This document shows positions 22,401 through 36,000 of a stretch of 64,000 bases of DNA, piece after piece. Made by a program: the position numbers and the translations under genes. The notes beneath the pieces were generated by a model, which worked only from the letters and a program-made list of their open reading frames with translations, was not told where the DNA came from and did not search any database. The stretch comes from Corythoichthys intestinalis (Eukaryota > Chordata > Actinopteri > Syngnathiformes > Syngnathidae), in assembly GCF_030265065.1 (NCBI RefSeq), contig NC_080408.1:41070501-41134500 (forward strand), written 5' to 3'. Every line of letters begins with the position of its first letter. Position 1 is the first letter of the stretch.

Positions 22401-22924
22401 ATGTCAGGAATGCTACCAATAGCAGAGCAGCTATAAGTATGTTATGTTCAGTAAACTCTGGGAGCTATAGAGCCATACTGTATTTTAAAATATTTTCCCG
22501 TTGAGGTGTGTCTCAACCTGAAAATTCTATATGTAGAGACGTTCGTAAGTAGAAGTACCACTGTATTGTTTTTAGAAATGACATGGCTAGTTGCTAGTGG
22601 CTATTTTGCAACCAAAAATGTTGAAAAAAAAAAAAAGTTGTCAGAACTAAAACAAAATATTTTTTCCCAAATTGTTGCCTAGTGTAGCCATTGGTTATGG
22701 TGGCAATTTTAGCATCAGAACTGACCTAAGTGAATCCACTGCAGGTGTACTGGGTGGGCCCCATGTGCGGCGGCGTGGCGGCTGCGCTTGTTTACGACTT
22801 CCTCCTATCGCCCAAGTTTGATGACTTCCCCGAACGCATGAGGGTGCTGGTCAGCGGCCCCATGAACGACTACGACATCAGTGGCGGCAACGATGCCTCC
22901 ACTGTAGAAATGTCCAGCAAATAG
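19109..22924 (+). CDS. aqp1: Aquaporin-1 water channel (aqp1aa type), 4 exons
   Basis: A tetrameric plasma-membrane channel that passes water. Exons 19109-19465, 20304-20468, 20548-20628 and 22745-22924 all have GT-AG borders in phase 0 and give 260 residues (human AQP1 has 269). Six membrane spans; first NPA box at residues 68-70 ([12 protein letters not shown]), second at 183-185 ([12 protein letters not shown]). The water-selective filter residues Phe48, His171, Cys180 and Arg186 match human Phe56, His180, Cys189 and Arg195; Cys180 is the mercury-sensitive position. The C-terminus ends VEMSSK, close to the human VEMKPK. The human N-glycosylation site in the first loop is missing. The ATG at 19109 was chosen because [12 protein letters not shown] matches the family start; an upstream in-frame TTG is ignored. 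Intron 3 is swollen by MITEs. Confidence 0.97.
20304..20468 (+). CDS. aqp1: aqp1 exon 2
   Basis: Encodes residues 120-174, from the extracellular loop [14 protein letters not shown] through spans 4 and 5 ([17 protein letters not shown]) to LGHLAA with the filter His171. Acceptor TTTTTTTAG, donor GTGAGT. Confidence 0.96.
20548..20628 (+). CDS. aqp1: aqp1 exon 3
   Basis: 81 bases, residues 175-201: [16 protein letters not shown] holds Cys180, the second NPA and Arg186. Acceptor TTCTAG, donor GTATGT. Confidence 0.96.
21135..22018. mobile_element. MITE in aqp1 intron 3, with a nested element
   Basis: Ends ACCGTAATTTTCGGACTATA and CGAAAATTACGGT are inverses. Internal motifs TAGTCCAGTGCGGCTT recur on both sides. 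A smaller inverted-repeat element sits inside at 21243-21555. No coding frame. Confidence 0.7.
21243..21555. mobile_element. Small inverted-repeat element nested in the MITE
   Basis: Starts GGTAACACTGTATTTGACAG and ends CTGTCAAATAAAGTGTTACC, inverse of each other. A related end (GCTGTCAAATAAAGTGTTAT) recurs at 21840-21860. Interior has no frame. Confidence 0.65.
22026..22563. mobile_element. MITE in aqp1 intron 3
   Basis: Ends CAGTTGTACCTCTAGTTATG and CGTAAGTAGAAGTACCACTG, inverses with mismatches, next to TA on both sides as in Tc1/mariner-type MITEs. No frame. The half-copy at 12212-12620 is a relative. Confidence 0.65.
22745..22924 (+). CDS. aqp1: aqp1 exon 4
   Basis: Residues 202-260 and the stop: [19 protein letters not shown] is span 6, followed by the cytoplasmic tail ([18 protein letters not shown]). 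Acceptor CCACTGCAG. The 3' UTR follows. Confidence 0.96.
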   Translation: MYWVGPMCGGVAAALVYDFLLSPKFDDFPERMRVLVSGPMNDYDISGGNDASTVEMSSK

Positions 22925-23208
22925 TTGGCCGAGCACACTGCTTGTCTTGCGTGTCAATAAGCTCTTGTAAAAAGAAAAGGAAGAAAGCTGTTTGTTTTAG
23001 CTTAATTCTATCTGGAAGCTGCGAGGGTCTTTTGTAGCTCACGAACACGTAAACACACATTCCGCAGTTTCAAGGTTGCAGCAAATGTATCAGCCTGTGT
23101 TGAAATGTTCATAATCAGTACAGTATTCTATGCGCTGTGTCATTATTTTTGTATAAATGTGCTTATATCACTTTTGTCTCTATTGTATTACACTTTTTTT
23201 TAAGAAAA

Positions 23209-23214
23209 AATAAA
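23209..23214 (+). terminator. aqp1: Polyadenylation signal of aqp1
   Basis: AATAAA 285 bases after the stop codon and the first canonical signal downstream of it. The transcript end is therefore expected near 23225-23240. Confidence 0.65.
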
Positions 23215-23235
23215 ACACTTGATTCACTTGAACCT

Positions 23236-25061
23236 CTTTTTTCTGTTTTTATTTTGTTTAACTTATTGTATTGTTCAGGTTATGCCTGCATCTTTTTGGA
23301 CTCCTACAGTTGTTATTTTCGTTGTGATGGAGGTGGAAGTAGGAGAGGGTGGGGTGTTCCTGGAATATTTCCAGTTGGCAACACAAATTCATCAATGGCC
23401 AGATTAACCCTTTTAGCGGGGGGCCCCTTTTGGGGAATATTTACTGGTGGGCCTCTTAGGCTCGTTCCATCCGACAGCACACAGCAGCAACGAGGTTTCT
23501 GTTTCTGTTATGGTTTTATTATTATAATTTATTGATGATGTGAGAATAATTTGATCCATAAAAAGTTGATTCAGCAAGCTGTACACTGCGATCCAATTAA
23601 TCAGAGCTGTAGCGTCAGTGCGTGCATTTTGTTTATTCTTAGTAAGGGGGGGTCTTTTCTCTCTAAAATAAATGGCTGAAAGTGCTTGTGAGGGCAAATT
23701 GAAGAATTATTAAAGAAATATACATTTTAAAATGTTCCTTGAGCAACAATATAATGAGGTAACACTGAATACCAATTGGACTGATAAGCGCTGTCTTTCA
23801 GCTTTTGATGCTCATACGTGTCATTATCTTCCACTGATAAAATGTCCCAGCAACAGTAATAGTGATAATTAACACCTCATTATGACTTAAACGGGTTAAT
23901 AAATTGCTTATCCTCCTTGTCAAACTTCCATAAATGACTTCTATCTGCTCGACTGACTTGAACTCAAAGCTTGGCCAGGAGTTCAGTGACCAAGATATAT
24001 TTTGCATGATATGGTTATGACAGCGGTCAAATGAATGTCTATCGCCGTCAGCTGCAGTCAGTGAGTAAAAAAACACCACACACTGCAACTTATATATCGC
24101 GAGATTTCCCTGTGACATCAGAGGATGTTTCATGGCACATGGAGGCGTTCCATTCAAACATCCTAAATTAATGCAGAGGATTGGAATCCAGTTTAAAAAA
24201 AACATATCCCGAGTATAAAGCAACCAGTCAGCAGTTGAGCACATAACAAAGATCATTGGGACGCTCATTCTGGAAAAGTCATTGAAGAGAGTTGGACCGA
24301 GCGACTGGTTTCCCGCCCACTGTGTGTTGAATCTTATACTGGCATGGTCCAAGAAAGGGGTTCTTGTGGAAGAAGTTTCGGTTCCACTGGCCGGCTTTCA
24401 AAGCACTTTACCCCAGGGAAAGCCTCCTTAGGGGTCACTCAATGGTTTATGATGGTTTGATACTACGGTGATGTCATTCGGTTTCAAATTGCTGACAAAT
24501 ACATTCAAAGCGAAGAACAGAAACCTTTTGATGTTTGTCGGTTTTACGCTCACGTTCTCGCCTGAATGCATCATGCCTACAGCAATGGGGGCTCCAATAG
24601 GCAGGGGGTTAGAGGGCGGGGGTCCTTTGACAGTTCTCGGAAGCCACTGGCTTTTGTCCAGCTTCCAATGTCCATGTTTTCATCTCAACTGGGACTTGTG
24701 CATTCATAGATCCTGGTGATAATATGCAGGGGCGCAACGACCCATTCTTGTTAGGGTATACGAAATGAAAAATGGCGCCCACGTCCCAACCAGCCCAAAA
24801 ACACACACACACACTTTATTTGTAGCATCTTCGCTGCTTTTTTAGTATATTAGTGATATTGCTGCAACTAAATATTATTTATTACAATCGATTAATCGGA
24901 CTATTAATTCAACAATCACGGTAATTCTTCACTTGGACAGATGACACTTTTTTCAATTACCTTCACAGTTTCACTTGACGTTGTCTTATGTTGTAACAAT
25001 GAAAACAAAATGGAGGACTATTAACTTTAAAAATATTATTTTATTACACCTTCCTGATTTA
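23236..25061. other. Intergenic, no gene
   Basis: No gene or element was recognised. A minus frame of 184 codons (23798-24352) has no motif I know. Block 24220-24440 is less repetitive than the rest. An (AC)n tract lies at about 24798-24813. Confidence 0.45.
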
Positions 25062-26550
<1,489 letters not shown>

Positions 26551-26552
26551 TA

Positions 26553-28219
26553 ACTGTAGTCTACAACTGTACTTTCTGAAGTACATAAAACTTGTTAAAG
26601 TTTTTAATAAAAGTTCCGACTATAAAACATAAGAATTTCTCAGTACACAACTCAGACAAAAGTCCTTTTCATTCAAATAAAAGAAATATTGCTTCTGGTT
26701 GATTTTATATATATATATATTTTTTTTTTTAATGGGCAAAGCACAAATATAGATTGTGTCAATGAGTCATTTTTCTTTAAACAAACTAAACAACAAAATC
26801 GAATAAGGAAGAGGCAGACTGTAATGAATCAACTTTTTTTTTTTTTTTATCAACACTTGTTCATAAATACAATCCAAATACAATTTCAAAGCACACTCTA
26901 GTATTCACAATTTACAGTTTGAATGGGAGTTTGTGTTATATGAATGGGTTTATGCTTGTGGTTTCTTTATAAAAAGAAATGAGACAACTTGACGAGCTAA
27001 TAAAAACTCTAGTGCTAATATGCTTCTCCAAAACACAAAACACAGACACTTAAGGAACTGATTAGCATGAACGCTAACTAGCTTAGTGCTCCGTGCTAAG
27101 TATCAACATCTAACTGAAAAAAGAATACAAACAATGCAATTGGCTTCATTTACTCACCTCTGACAGAGGCAAACTGGATCTAACAACACACAAGACAATC
27201 CAACTCATGACACTTCTTAATATTATTGATTAGGCAACCAAACCTGAGTGGCGCAGAGAACTCTCTCTCTTGCTGTAATCACTGGTATTTGCACAACCTC
27301 ACATTACACCCAAACCCCAGGACTCAAACGGAAATATTAATTGCTGCCGGAAGAAATTGATAATCAAACTCGTTGGCAACAATCTATTGACTTTTGTAAT
27401 GAAAAACCTGAAGGTGTAAGTAAAAAATAAACAAAAAAAGTGAGTTGGAGTAATTTTGACTGGGACCGGGAGTTATCGGGGGGAGGGAGGGATTCCTCGT
27501 GACAGGGCCCCTGTCGGCTCGCGCCCATATGCGGCGCATTCGTTGCGCAACGTGTAGTTGCACCACTGACAATATGGGAGCTATTTCCCTAGAAACTGAT
27601 GCTTCTCGCACATTTATAAAATGAGATACTATGCCATCTGAAGGCAAGGTATGTTTTTCATCCCTCCCAATAAATTGTATTTTCTAAATAGCTCATGAAT
27701 GAACTCTCACCCGAGAAACTTTCATTTGAAGGCTCATTGCCTAAACTTGTGTTTGGGTGTTCTTTACTTAAACAGACCCGTTAAAAGCAATGATAAAACA
27801 ATGAAAATAACCACCCAGATTTTGCTGTTTTTGAGAGGCTCTTGTTGAAGTACAGGTGTCCCTTTCTGTGAAAAGAGGATGATTGCTGGGGACTTTTGAA
27901 ATACTAACATGCATCGTGGCTTCTTTGGTCAGTTTCTGTCATTTTATGACCTTGAATTTACTCAGAATTACGGTATAAGGATGAAAAACAATGCAAGTTT
28001 TAGTCGGACTTTATTATTTATTTTATTTATTTATTTTCTCGTTTATTATGACAAAGCAGCGTGTCGGAAGGGTTTATGGGGGAACAGAAGAAAAGAAACA
28101 CAAGAGAAGAAAGAAAAGACAAACTACAAGAAATACATTGAACGTCTACACTAACTACTAATATGTTGGTGCTATTCTCAGCTAGATGTATTTCCAGTTG
28201 ACACCAAAAACTAAAACAA
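26553..28219. other. Intergenic, no gene
   Basis: AT-rich, with T runs at 26720 and 26835. 27440-27640 is GC-rich (GCGGCGCATTCGTTGCGC) but has no recognised frame. Confidence 0.45.
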
Positions 28220-28710
28220 TAAAAATAGGTTTGAGGATAAGCCTGAGAATGATCGGTTTTCTCTCTGCTCCATATAAGCAATATTTTAACATTGCTTACA
28301 CAGCCGAGTCGAGGCAAACTGCTCGTATGTGTGTGTGACATGCACGAACAGTGCGTGCATGCTATCGATCCATATACTTTGAATATAAGCCTATACAGGG
28401 ATTATTTATGCCTGTTGTTTGTGTCCTCTTTTTAATAAGCAAAATATGATATCCCCGGAATGACGGATGACAGCCAGCATGTGTGATTGTATGGTCATTT
28501 GTTTTGATGCTTCTACAGGCATATATAATCCCCGTTTAGGCTTATATTCAAAGTATTTGGATCAATAGCATGCACGCACTGTTCGTGCATGTCACACACA
28601 CATACGGGCAGTTTGCCCCGACTCGGCCGTGTAAGCAATGTTAAAATATTGCTTATATGGAGCAGAGAGAAAACCGATCATTCTCAGGCTTATCCTCAAA
28701 CCTATTTTTA
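28220..28710. repeat. Long inverted repeat (hairpin-forming)
   Basis: The left arm 28220-28414 and right arm 28516-28710 are reverse complements with about 8 differences in 195 bases (about 96% identity by eye), around a 101-bp spacer. Landmarks: left TTTGAGGATAAGCCTGAGAA and TGCACGAACAGTGCGTGCAT; right, the inverses. No frame, and no clear target duplication at the outer edges. Confidence 0.92.
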
Positions 28711-28769
28711 TTTTTTTATGACTGTTGTCAAGTCCGACCCTTCCTAAAAAGCCGTGTTCAAGGCAAGCT

Positions 28770-29080
28770 AGGCGCTAATAACGTACAGCTGCATCGCTAC
28801 CGTAGCTACCGTACCGTCTCTCGCTTTTTGATGACGTAATTGCTGCATTAAATCCGATTTGCGGGACTGGAAAGTACAGACCGCCGCGACAGTCTGGAAA
28901 AATGTGGCACAGATCGGATTTAGACCACATACGAAAGTGACCCAGATCGGATTTGAAATGGTCCCGTTCTATGCGACTTGTCACGTTCAGACCTTCAAGT
29001 TAATGCCTCACTCGAGTCGGAAAAACACGAAAAAATCGGATTCGTGCATTAAGACCTGTAGTATGAATGTAGCCTTAGTT
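28770..29080. repeat. Probable MITE with repeated 'atcggattt' motif
   Basis: AAATCCGATTT, AGATCGGATTTAGACC, AGATCGGATTTGAAATGG and AAATCGGATT recur within 250 bases, with GTTCAGACC and AAGACCTGTAGTATGAATG. This wording is common in non-autonomous fish DNA elements. The edges were not resolved. Confidence 0.4.
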
Positions 29081-30867
29081 CAACTTCAGACACTCAGTTG
29101 CCTTGACATTTTTCTGAGTAAGGCCAACGACGTCATGCATCAAGAGAGACAATAGCTAATTAATAGGCTCACTCGCCACCCTATGGTCTGAGGTGTGAAT
29201 TGCAACCTGTCAAAATGACAGATGGACTTCAGTTTTTTCCGTCACCGTTTTTAAAAAACGGTCAACGACGGAAAATATTCGGTTAACGCGACCCCTGAAG
29301 CTGAGTGATTGAAAGGGGTAGAGTGTACACAAATCAGCTCTGTGATCTAGAACCCAGTAATCGTGTGAATCCCTTGTGAGTGTAACCCCAGTGGTGACCG
29401 ACCCTACGCCGCCCCATCGCCAATCCCGGCACTGGGACCTCCCACCCGAGCGCGCCCTATCACATACAGCCGCATGCGGACTTTAGTCGGACTTTAAATG
29501 TGTTTGAAATTCTTGATAGCTCAGCAAAATCACAAAAGATACCCAAGTGTTGGTTTCAGTGGAAGGGCTCACTAATTTGAAAATCATGCATTTTTCATGT
29601 CATTAACAGATAAAATGTCCAACAAGGGCATTGTACTTTGCTAGATGCATATTTTCTTGAACATTTTAGTTTAGCATAATTCATACATAATGAATGAATA
29701 ATAAACTTTCGATTCAATCCCAACTTTCTGTATAAATAATAAATCATGAAAAAAAAGTTCCACTATGTTCATGAACTGCAAATTATTTAGAAGACACCCA
29801 AGGTCTGCAAACCTCAATTTGAAAACCATTAATGGATGTGTCTCACACCACCAGAAATCAGTCAGATAAAAAGAAATCTGAGGAAATAAAGCTTATTTGT
29901 GTCAAATAAAAGATCAGATTCACTGGTTGGCAAGAAGATGAGCCGAAAGTTCCTCAACAGTACACAGCTGCTTCTTTTCACAATCAAAAGGCGCTTTTGT
30001 CACAACGATAAGAACAAAACAATCCTGTAAATCCTCTGTTGCATTGTGGACACATTTTAAACAGCATTACAGTATTTACTGTTACTTTTAAGGACATACA
30101 GCTGGCCCGTAAAAGTGGCAGCGGAAAAGCAAAAGACTGAGGAAGGCTTTCATCCATTCATGTTGTACTTTCGTTGCTTCTGTTTCCACGACAACAAGAC
30201 TTTACTCTTGATAGTTTGTCCTGCTTAATGGTGCAGAATATTAACACGCTGGTGAGCGTGACAATGAGCAAGGACACTAAAGCACATGTAACATTTTAAC
30301 CACCAAAAATCCCATTTCAAATGTTAAGTCACAATCCCAGCCAAAAATGTTGCCTACGAAGACGAATTAGCTTACCTTTATTAGTTCCATAATGGGGAAA
30401 TTGCACTTCTTACTGTATATATGTACTGTACGGATATGTATATGCTTGCAAAAGTCATGTTTTTTAGTGTGTTTGTTTTTTATGATGTAGCATATGTGAT
30501 ACAGACATAAATGCCAAACTTTGTTATATAGTATAGTTAAACAGTTTCTTTAATTAAAAAAATGAAACATTATCATTACAAATTGCCTAACAAAACCAAA
30601 AACTATGTACAGTATTGACAAAGAATATATTGTATATTAATTTACATTCATGAATACATAATGCATGAATAACAGAATACAAAAGTGTAAAATGGCATAT
30701 TAACCTTTTTTGTGTGTGAAATTATATACTGCTTTTAAAAATGCAATAATTAAAATTTCAATGTATATGAAACTTACACCAACAAAATTACATTTTTGAA
30801 TGAAATCCAAAATAATTACAGCAATATAATCACATAATATCTCATATACAAATACTGTACATTATAT
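29081..30867. other. Intergenic, no gene
   Basis: AT-rich sequence without a recognised gene or element. 29340-29470 is somewhat GC-rich with no frame of note. Confidence 0.45.
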
Positions 30868-31512
30868 ACCGTATTGGCCCGATTATAAGACGACCCCCTC
30901 TTTTTCAAGTCTCAAGTTTGAAAAAAAACTTTTTGAACACCAAATTAATTTTTATACAGAAAATAATTACAGTACAGCCGAAACAAATGATCATAACAAT
31001 ATATTTGAGAGAGAAAGCATGTTATTTTTCCTCATTCAAATCTTAATATCTGAACATTTAAATAAGTAAACTAAAATGCAGTCACATTCGTAAATGAATG
31101 GCTTCTGGTTTTTGAAATGTAAATAAACCAATCTATTGTGCTAAAACAACAAAATTGCAATAACTGCATTAACCATCAAAGTGAAGTCTTACTGTAACTG
31201 TAGTCTTGAAACAAATCTGAATCAGGAAAAACATTGCATTGAAATAATGTAAACTGGTTAAACTTGTAAGTAGCTGAGATCTGTCATGACAAAACATCTC
31301 TTCAATGATATCTGGCGCCATCTAGCGTCGTGAATGGGTTTAATGTCTAGACAGCTGAGATCTATCATGACAGAACATCGTTTCAATGATATCTGGCACC
31401 ATCTAGCGTCGTGAATGGGTATAATGTCTAGACCGCGAATATAAGACGACCCCCTCTTTTTCAGGCTTATTTCAATGCAAAAAACACCGTCTTATATTCT
31501 GGCCAATACGGT
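30868..31512. mobile_element. MITE, copy 1 of a two-copy family
   Basis: Ends ACCGTATTGGCCCGATTATA and CTTATATTCTGGCCAATACGG, inverses. Inside, an ~84-bp unit (CATCTAGCGTCGTGAATGGG) is repeated in tandem at about 31271-31440. A close copy lies at 58621-59209. No frame. Confidence 0.8.
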
Positions 31513-31616
31513 ACATTACATTCATAGGCGAAGATTGAGGGGGACGGCGGGCAGTGCCCCACCCATTGGCTGAATAATGTCATTGCATGTAATTGACTGT
31601 CCTATAAATGAATTCA

Positions 31617-33045
31617 AAGGGAAAGTTCAGAATTTTGGACACGAGGCTTAATTTTTGCGTTAGCGGGGGTTTAATTAGTCGGTGGAGTTGATTTCAACAA
31701 ATTCCGTGCATTTTGTTAGTTGTTTGTTAGTTTCAGGGATCCGGAGAGGCTAAACTAGCGCAATGAAGCCTGCTTAGCATACCCATAGACTTTATAAGTA
31801 ATTGACAGAACACGGGGCGCGGGGCCGATAAATTGGGGGCCTGCATTGTTGGCGAGGGCGTCAAAGCTAACCGAGAGGAATCACCGACAAAGAGCTTTTT
31901 TCGTTGAAAATTATTGTGAATAAATGCTTAAATCCCTGAATTTTTATAGATAAGGACGTAAAACAGTCTCGATTCTTGGTTAAAAGCAAGAAAACAGTAC
32001 AGGTAGCATTTATTTTATGTAAATATGTCGAATGTGCGGCTCGTCTTTACGTTCGCTGTGGTGCCGCCTCACCACAACAAAGAGCTTTTTACGTCGAAAT
32101 TCTTGTGAATAAATGCTTAAATCCCTCAATACTTTATAGATATGGACGTAAAACAGTCTCGATTCTTGGTTAAAAGTAAAGAAACCGAGCAGGTAGCATT
32201 TATTTTACGTAAATATGTCAAATGTGCGGCTCGTCTTTAAGTTCGCTGTGGCGCCGCCTTACCACAACAAAGTGCTTTTTACGTTGAAATTCTTGTGAAT
32301 AAATGCTTAAATCTCTGAATTCTTTATAGATATGGATGTAAAACAGTCTTGATTCTTGGTTAAAAGCAAAAAAAAAAAAAATGTGAAGATAGCATTTATT
32401 TTACGTAAATATTGCGAACTATGATGCCAATGCCTTAGCGGCTACTTTCTCCATTTTTTTCACAACGTTTCACAATGCATGCATGGTACGAAAAATATAA
32501 TAATTACCTTGAATCCTTGAACAAATCACTCCTGAGACAATCTTTCCTGTTTGCATGTGTCGTACTTTTTGAACCGAAATCCACCGTTAGTTCGCTGCAT
32601 GGGTGTGTTTGTGAATAGCTCCTGCTGATGTGGGCGTCCCCCTCCTTGAAGGAGTTGCGCCGTGCTGACCCGTAAATTATGATGATGTCTATCGCATACC
32701 AATAACCAACAAAATATGCATGCATGAGAATCACCGATGACCCATGCAAACAATAGTGTTGGTTATGATTTCAGGATGAAGTTATTAAAACCTACCACTG
32801 CATGTCAATAATTATAGTATGAACAGCAACATTTGTAATCCAGCAGCTCTGCAGGGAACAGGCTGTCCACGCAAGCAGGGCGGAGTGATATCACATTGTT
32901 TTTTTTACCGCCGATTTTTTTCTGTGGGAACAAATAGGACTCCCCAGCAAACTGACCACAAGTGGGCGAAGCTCTCCTCTCTAGTGTGGTCGCATTACGC
33001 ATTTTTAAAAAAAGTAATTCTGCAGAATGAAATGAATTAAGGGAG
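31617..33045. mobile_element. Non-autonomous element holding a tandem array
   Basis: The left end AAAGGGAAAGTTCAGAATTT matches the inverse of the right end of the 50030-50520 element, and 32700-32945 is the reverse complement of part of 50190-50400 (shared AGCAGCTCTGCAGGGAACAG). The right edge is worn, placed near 33045. The 190-bp tandem array sits inside. Confidence 0.5.
31885..32412. repeat. 190-bp tandem repeat, about 2.8 copies
   Basis: The landmark AGAGCTTTTT/AGTGCTTTTT falls at 31891, 32081 and 32271, an exact 190-base period. Each unit also holds GTGAATAAATGCTTAAAT and AAACAGTCTYGATTCTTGGT. The third copy is cut short. The short frames across it are by-products. Confidence 0.92.
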
Positions 33046-36000
33046 TTTGGTGTGACATTGTTCTAGCCGCGTGGCTATTTTGAACAATGATCTGCATTTT
33101 GAATTTATTTGACTATGTTAGATCTGTTCATATCTATTTTATTGGCATGCTAAACAGGCACCATTGACTCGTGCCAGTTCCACTCCGGCACCCTGAAACA
33201 ACAACTGAGTTTGAACTGAGGATTGAACACGAACAGTGTTAATTTTATTGCTGACACTGCATTATGGGGCCATCGACATGCTCCCCTCCCCCCACAAAAG
33301 TCAAACCAGGCCAAAGATTACATTACATTATTAGAGAAAACAACATGGTATTGTCATATTACACATCTGGGAGTCAATATACAGTACATTAAAAAAAAAT
33401 TGTGTAAATGTATATTTATTTATGTTACTTTGTTTATTTTAACAGAATAACTTGACTGCTTGGTTTGGTGACAGTATCATGATGATTATAATTAATGATG
33501 ATGATGAACAAAATCAAAGATGATGACGACTCTTTCCAGAATGTGTTGTGACGCCGTCTTTTCTCTCACGATGTACATAAATCCTCCACATCTTTTTTTT
33601 TGCTCTTGTTTTTTACGGCTTATGATTGTGTGATGTGTACACACTGCTGAGCTAATTATTAAATAACCATCCTATGACTTTGAGAGAGTTTCTCAACACT
33701 TTGTTCTCTGGTGTTAATCCAGTCAAGGTTGTTGAAATAGACTCAATGCATTGTTGATGTGTTTTATTGTGCTCCAATCAGAGCCCCGAGGCAGCGCTCG
33801 CTCGGTTGTACATCTGCACAGGTGATCATTAACGTGTCGTCGAAGTCAGTGTCCGGAATCGTTTTACAATGCGAGGCTAAAGGAGTTTGGTGTCCAAGTC
33901 CAAGTTTTGCTAACTGGCTCATTCAACATGGAAAATTACTCCCAGACTAAAAGACATTAAATAATTGGAAAAAAAAAAAAAAAAAAAAAAACATTATCTT
34001 TTACATCTTGTTATGTTTATTGCAGTTTTGCCAGGCTATGCCATTTAATTGTCTGGCAATATACTTCTTTTTTGCTGGTATCACATACACACAAAAAAAA
34101 CAAAGAAAGCAAACCCTAGTTTTAAAGTTAACCCTGTAAAGTCTAATAAAATGAGGATTTCTTATTTTTCTTCCGCCATGTTGGGAATGTTTCTTGACAT
34201 CTGAATCCTCATAAACCAACCGGACCATATTGGACTTTAGAAATGTAATATCCTCAATAACACTGTAAGCACATTATAGCCTGGCCTGATATGACACAAA
34301 ACATCTTCACGTGATGTTTTATGGGCGCCGTGTGACCGACGTCTAATTCTTCTGTGTGCTCAACCCCGGTGGAGATTGGGAGCATTGTGTGTGCCAAAAT
34401 TGTTTTTCAGTTTGAGTACACAATGCACTTTTTGTTGCCCCGGGCTCGTTTTGTACAAGAGTGTCGTTCCGCAAATGATTTGGCCCCCGGGACTGCGGGG
34501 CTTGATTATTTCCAGGCCTAGGGAAACATGGGAGACTATAGCGAGAGATGCTCTCATTATAGGAACCTCGAAATAACAACATGGCGGAAGAGAGTGCTCC
34601 ATTCTGCTGGGAGCCCACAAAGTTCAACCAAATCCCAGGTACATGCTCTTGAAAGAACAGAAACTGAAAACTTTCGCAGCTTTCAGCCATTGGCATTTTG
34701 AGCCATTCCATCATCGTACATGGTCACATTGGCAAAAAGTCCCAGAATTGATAATTCCTCATCAGGGGCTTTGAGATATGAAAGGTGACTGGATGTAGTT
34801 TGTTTCATAATGATTTTCAAATTTAATAGATATAAACTTTGACTGAAACATTGTCCCTTTCTCAACACTGCAAATTTTACATTATAACGTCTTAATCGAG
34901 TCTAATCTTTTTTTTCTATATTGTGTTGAGTTTTAAAGGCTAGTTAACAGCTAAATGTGTCAGATTCTTCCACTTACTTTTAGTAAATATTACCATTTGT
35001 TCTTATTAGGCCCGTACATCTACAAGTTGGTCATTTTTCACCTAAATCAAGACAAAAATGCTTTCAAATAATGTTTTGAACAATATCTATTCTTGAATTA
35101 AGAACATTTCTGACAAACCAGTTTTTTTAAGATTAAATATACAAACTTTGTGTTTCAAATAAGTCTTATTTACTGCTAGCAATTTTATTTCGAGAAATCT
35201 GAGTAAAATTTACTTGAAGTACTGGCAGATAATTTCACCTATTATTAGTAGATTTACACTGAAAACAAGGGAAATTATTATTATTATTTTTAAAAATTTT
35301 TCCAGTTTTAAGGACGTGGTTTTTTGCCGTGAATATGTATTGGTTTAGGTGATACACTGTTCGATTGTACCCTTTGTTTTAAAAAACTACTAAAGACAAA
35401 TTTTGAAATGAAATGAATAAATGTCTGGACTTTATTAGCAAATTTAAATTGCATTATTTGAACACAAATTTTAATGTTTACATCCACAAGAAATACAAAC
35501 TTCTTAATCATCTCTTGAGTATCCAGGAATGCAAAAAAAAAAAAAAAAAACATTTTTCTTATCACCACTCAAAATTGTCTTTCTGAGTAAATTAAATATA
35601 ACAAAAAAAGTTCTTAGTCATGGTATAACAAAAATAAATGAAAATGGAGCCTTCCTTTAGGATTAACACACGTTTTTGTCCACAAGCACAGCCAAACGCA
35701 ACAAAAAATGAAAGCTCCTTTGGGTTGCTTTAAGACCACATAAGTAAAATAAAAATGAAAACTAGGGAGAAGGGCGTAAACCTTGGTTCACTACATTTCT
35801 TACAGCTGAGCAGAGTTTACTATATTTCTCACAGTTTAATTATCGTTAACATAGTGGAAAACACATACAGGAGGACACTTCAACTGTACCTAAGCAGACT
35901 TCTACTCAGGTTAGCAAGTTCAGAGTTTATCGTAATGGTAATGCCAATGCTTTATTACGTCCATAACATACAGTGGCTGCTGGCCGAAAAAAAACTTCTA

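Noticed and set aside
23798-24352. 184-codon minus-strand frame
   Set aside because: Longest unexplained frame in the intergenic part, but it has no motif and no splice or polyadenylation context; not supported as a gene.
28220-28710. Pre-microRNA or classic MITE
   Set aside because: Far too long for a pre-microRNA, and no terminal repeat style or target duplication that would fix it as a known MITE; kept as an unexplained inverted repeat.
32504-33040. Several 65-81 codon frames on both strands
   Set aside because: They lie in a non-autonomous repeat also present at 50030-50520 in inverse orientation; the frames are not shared between copies.
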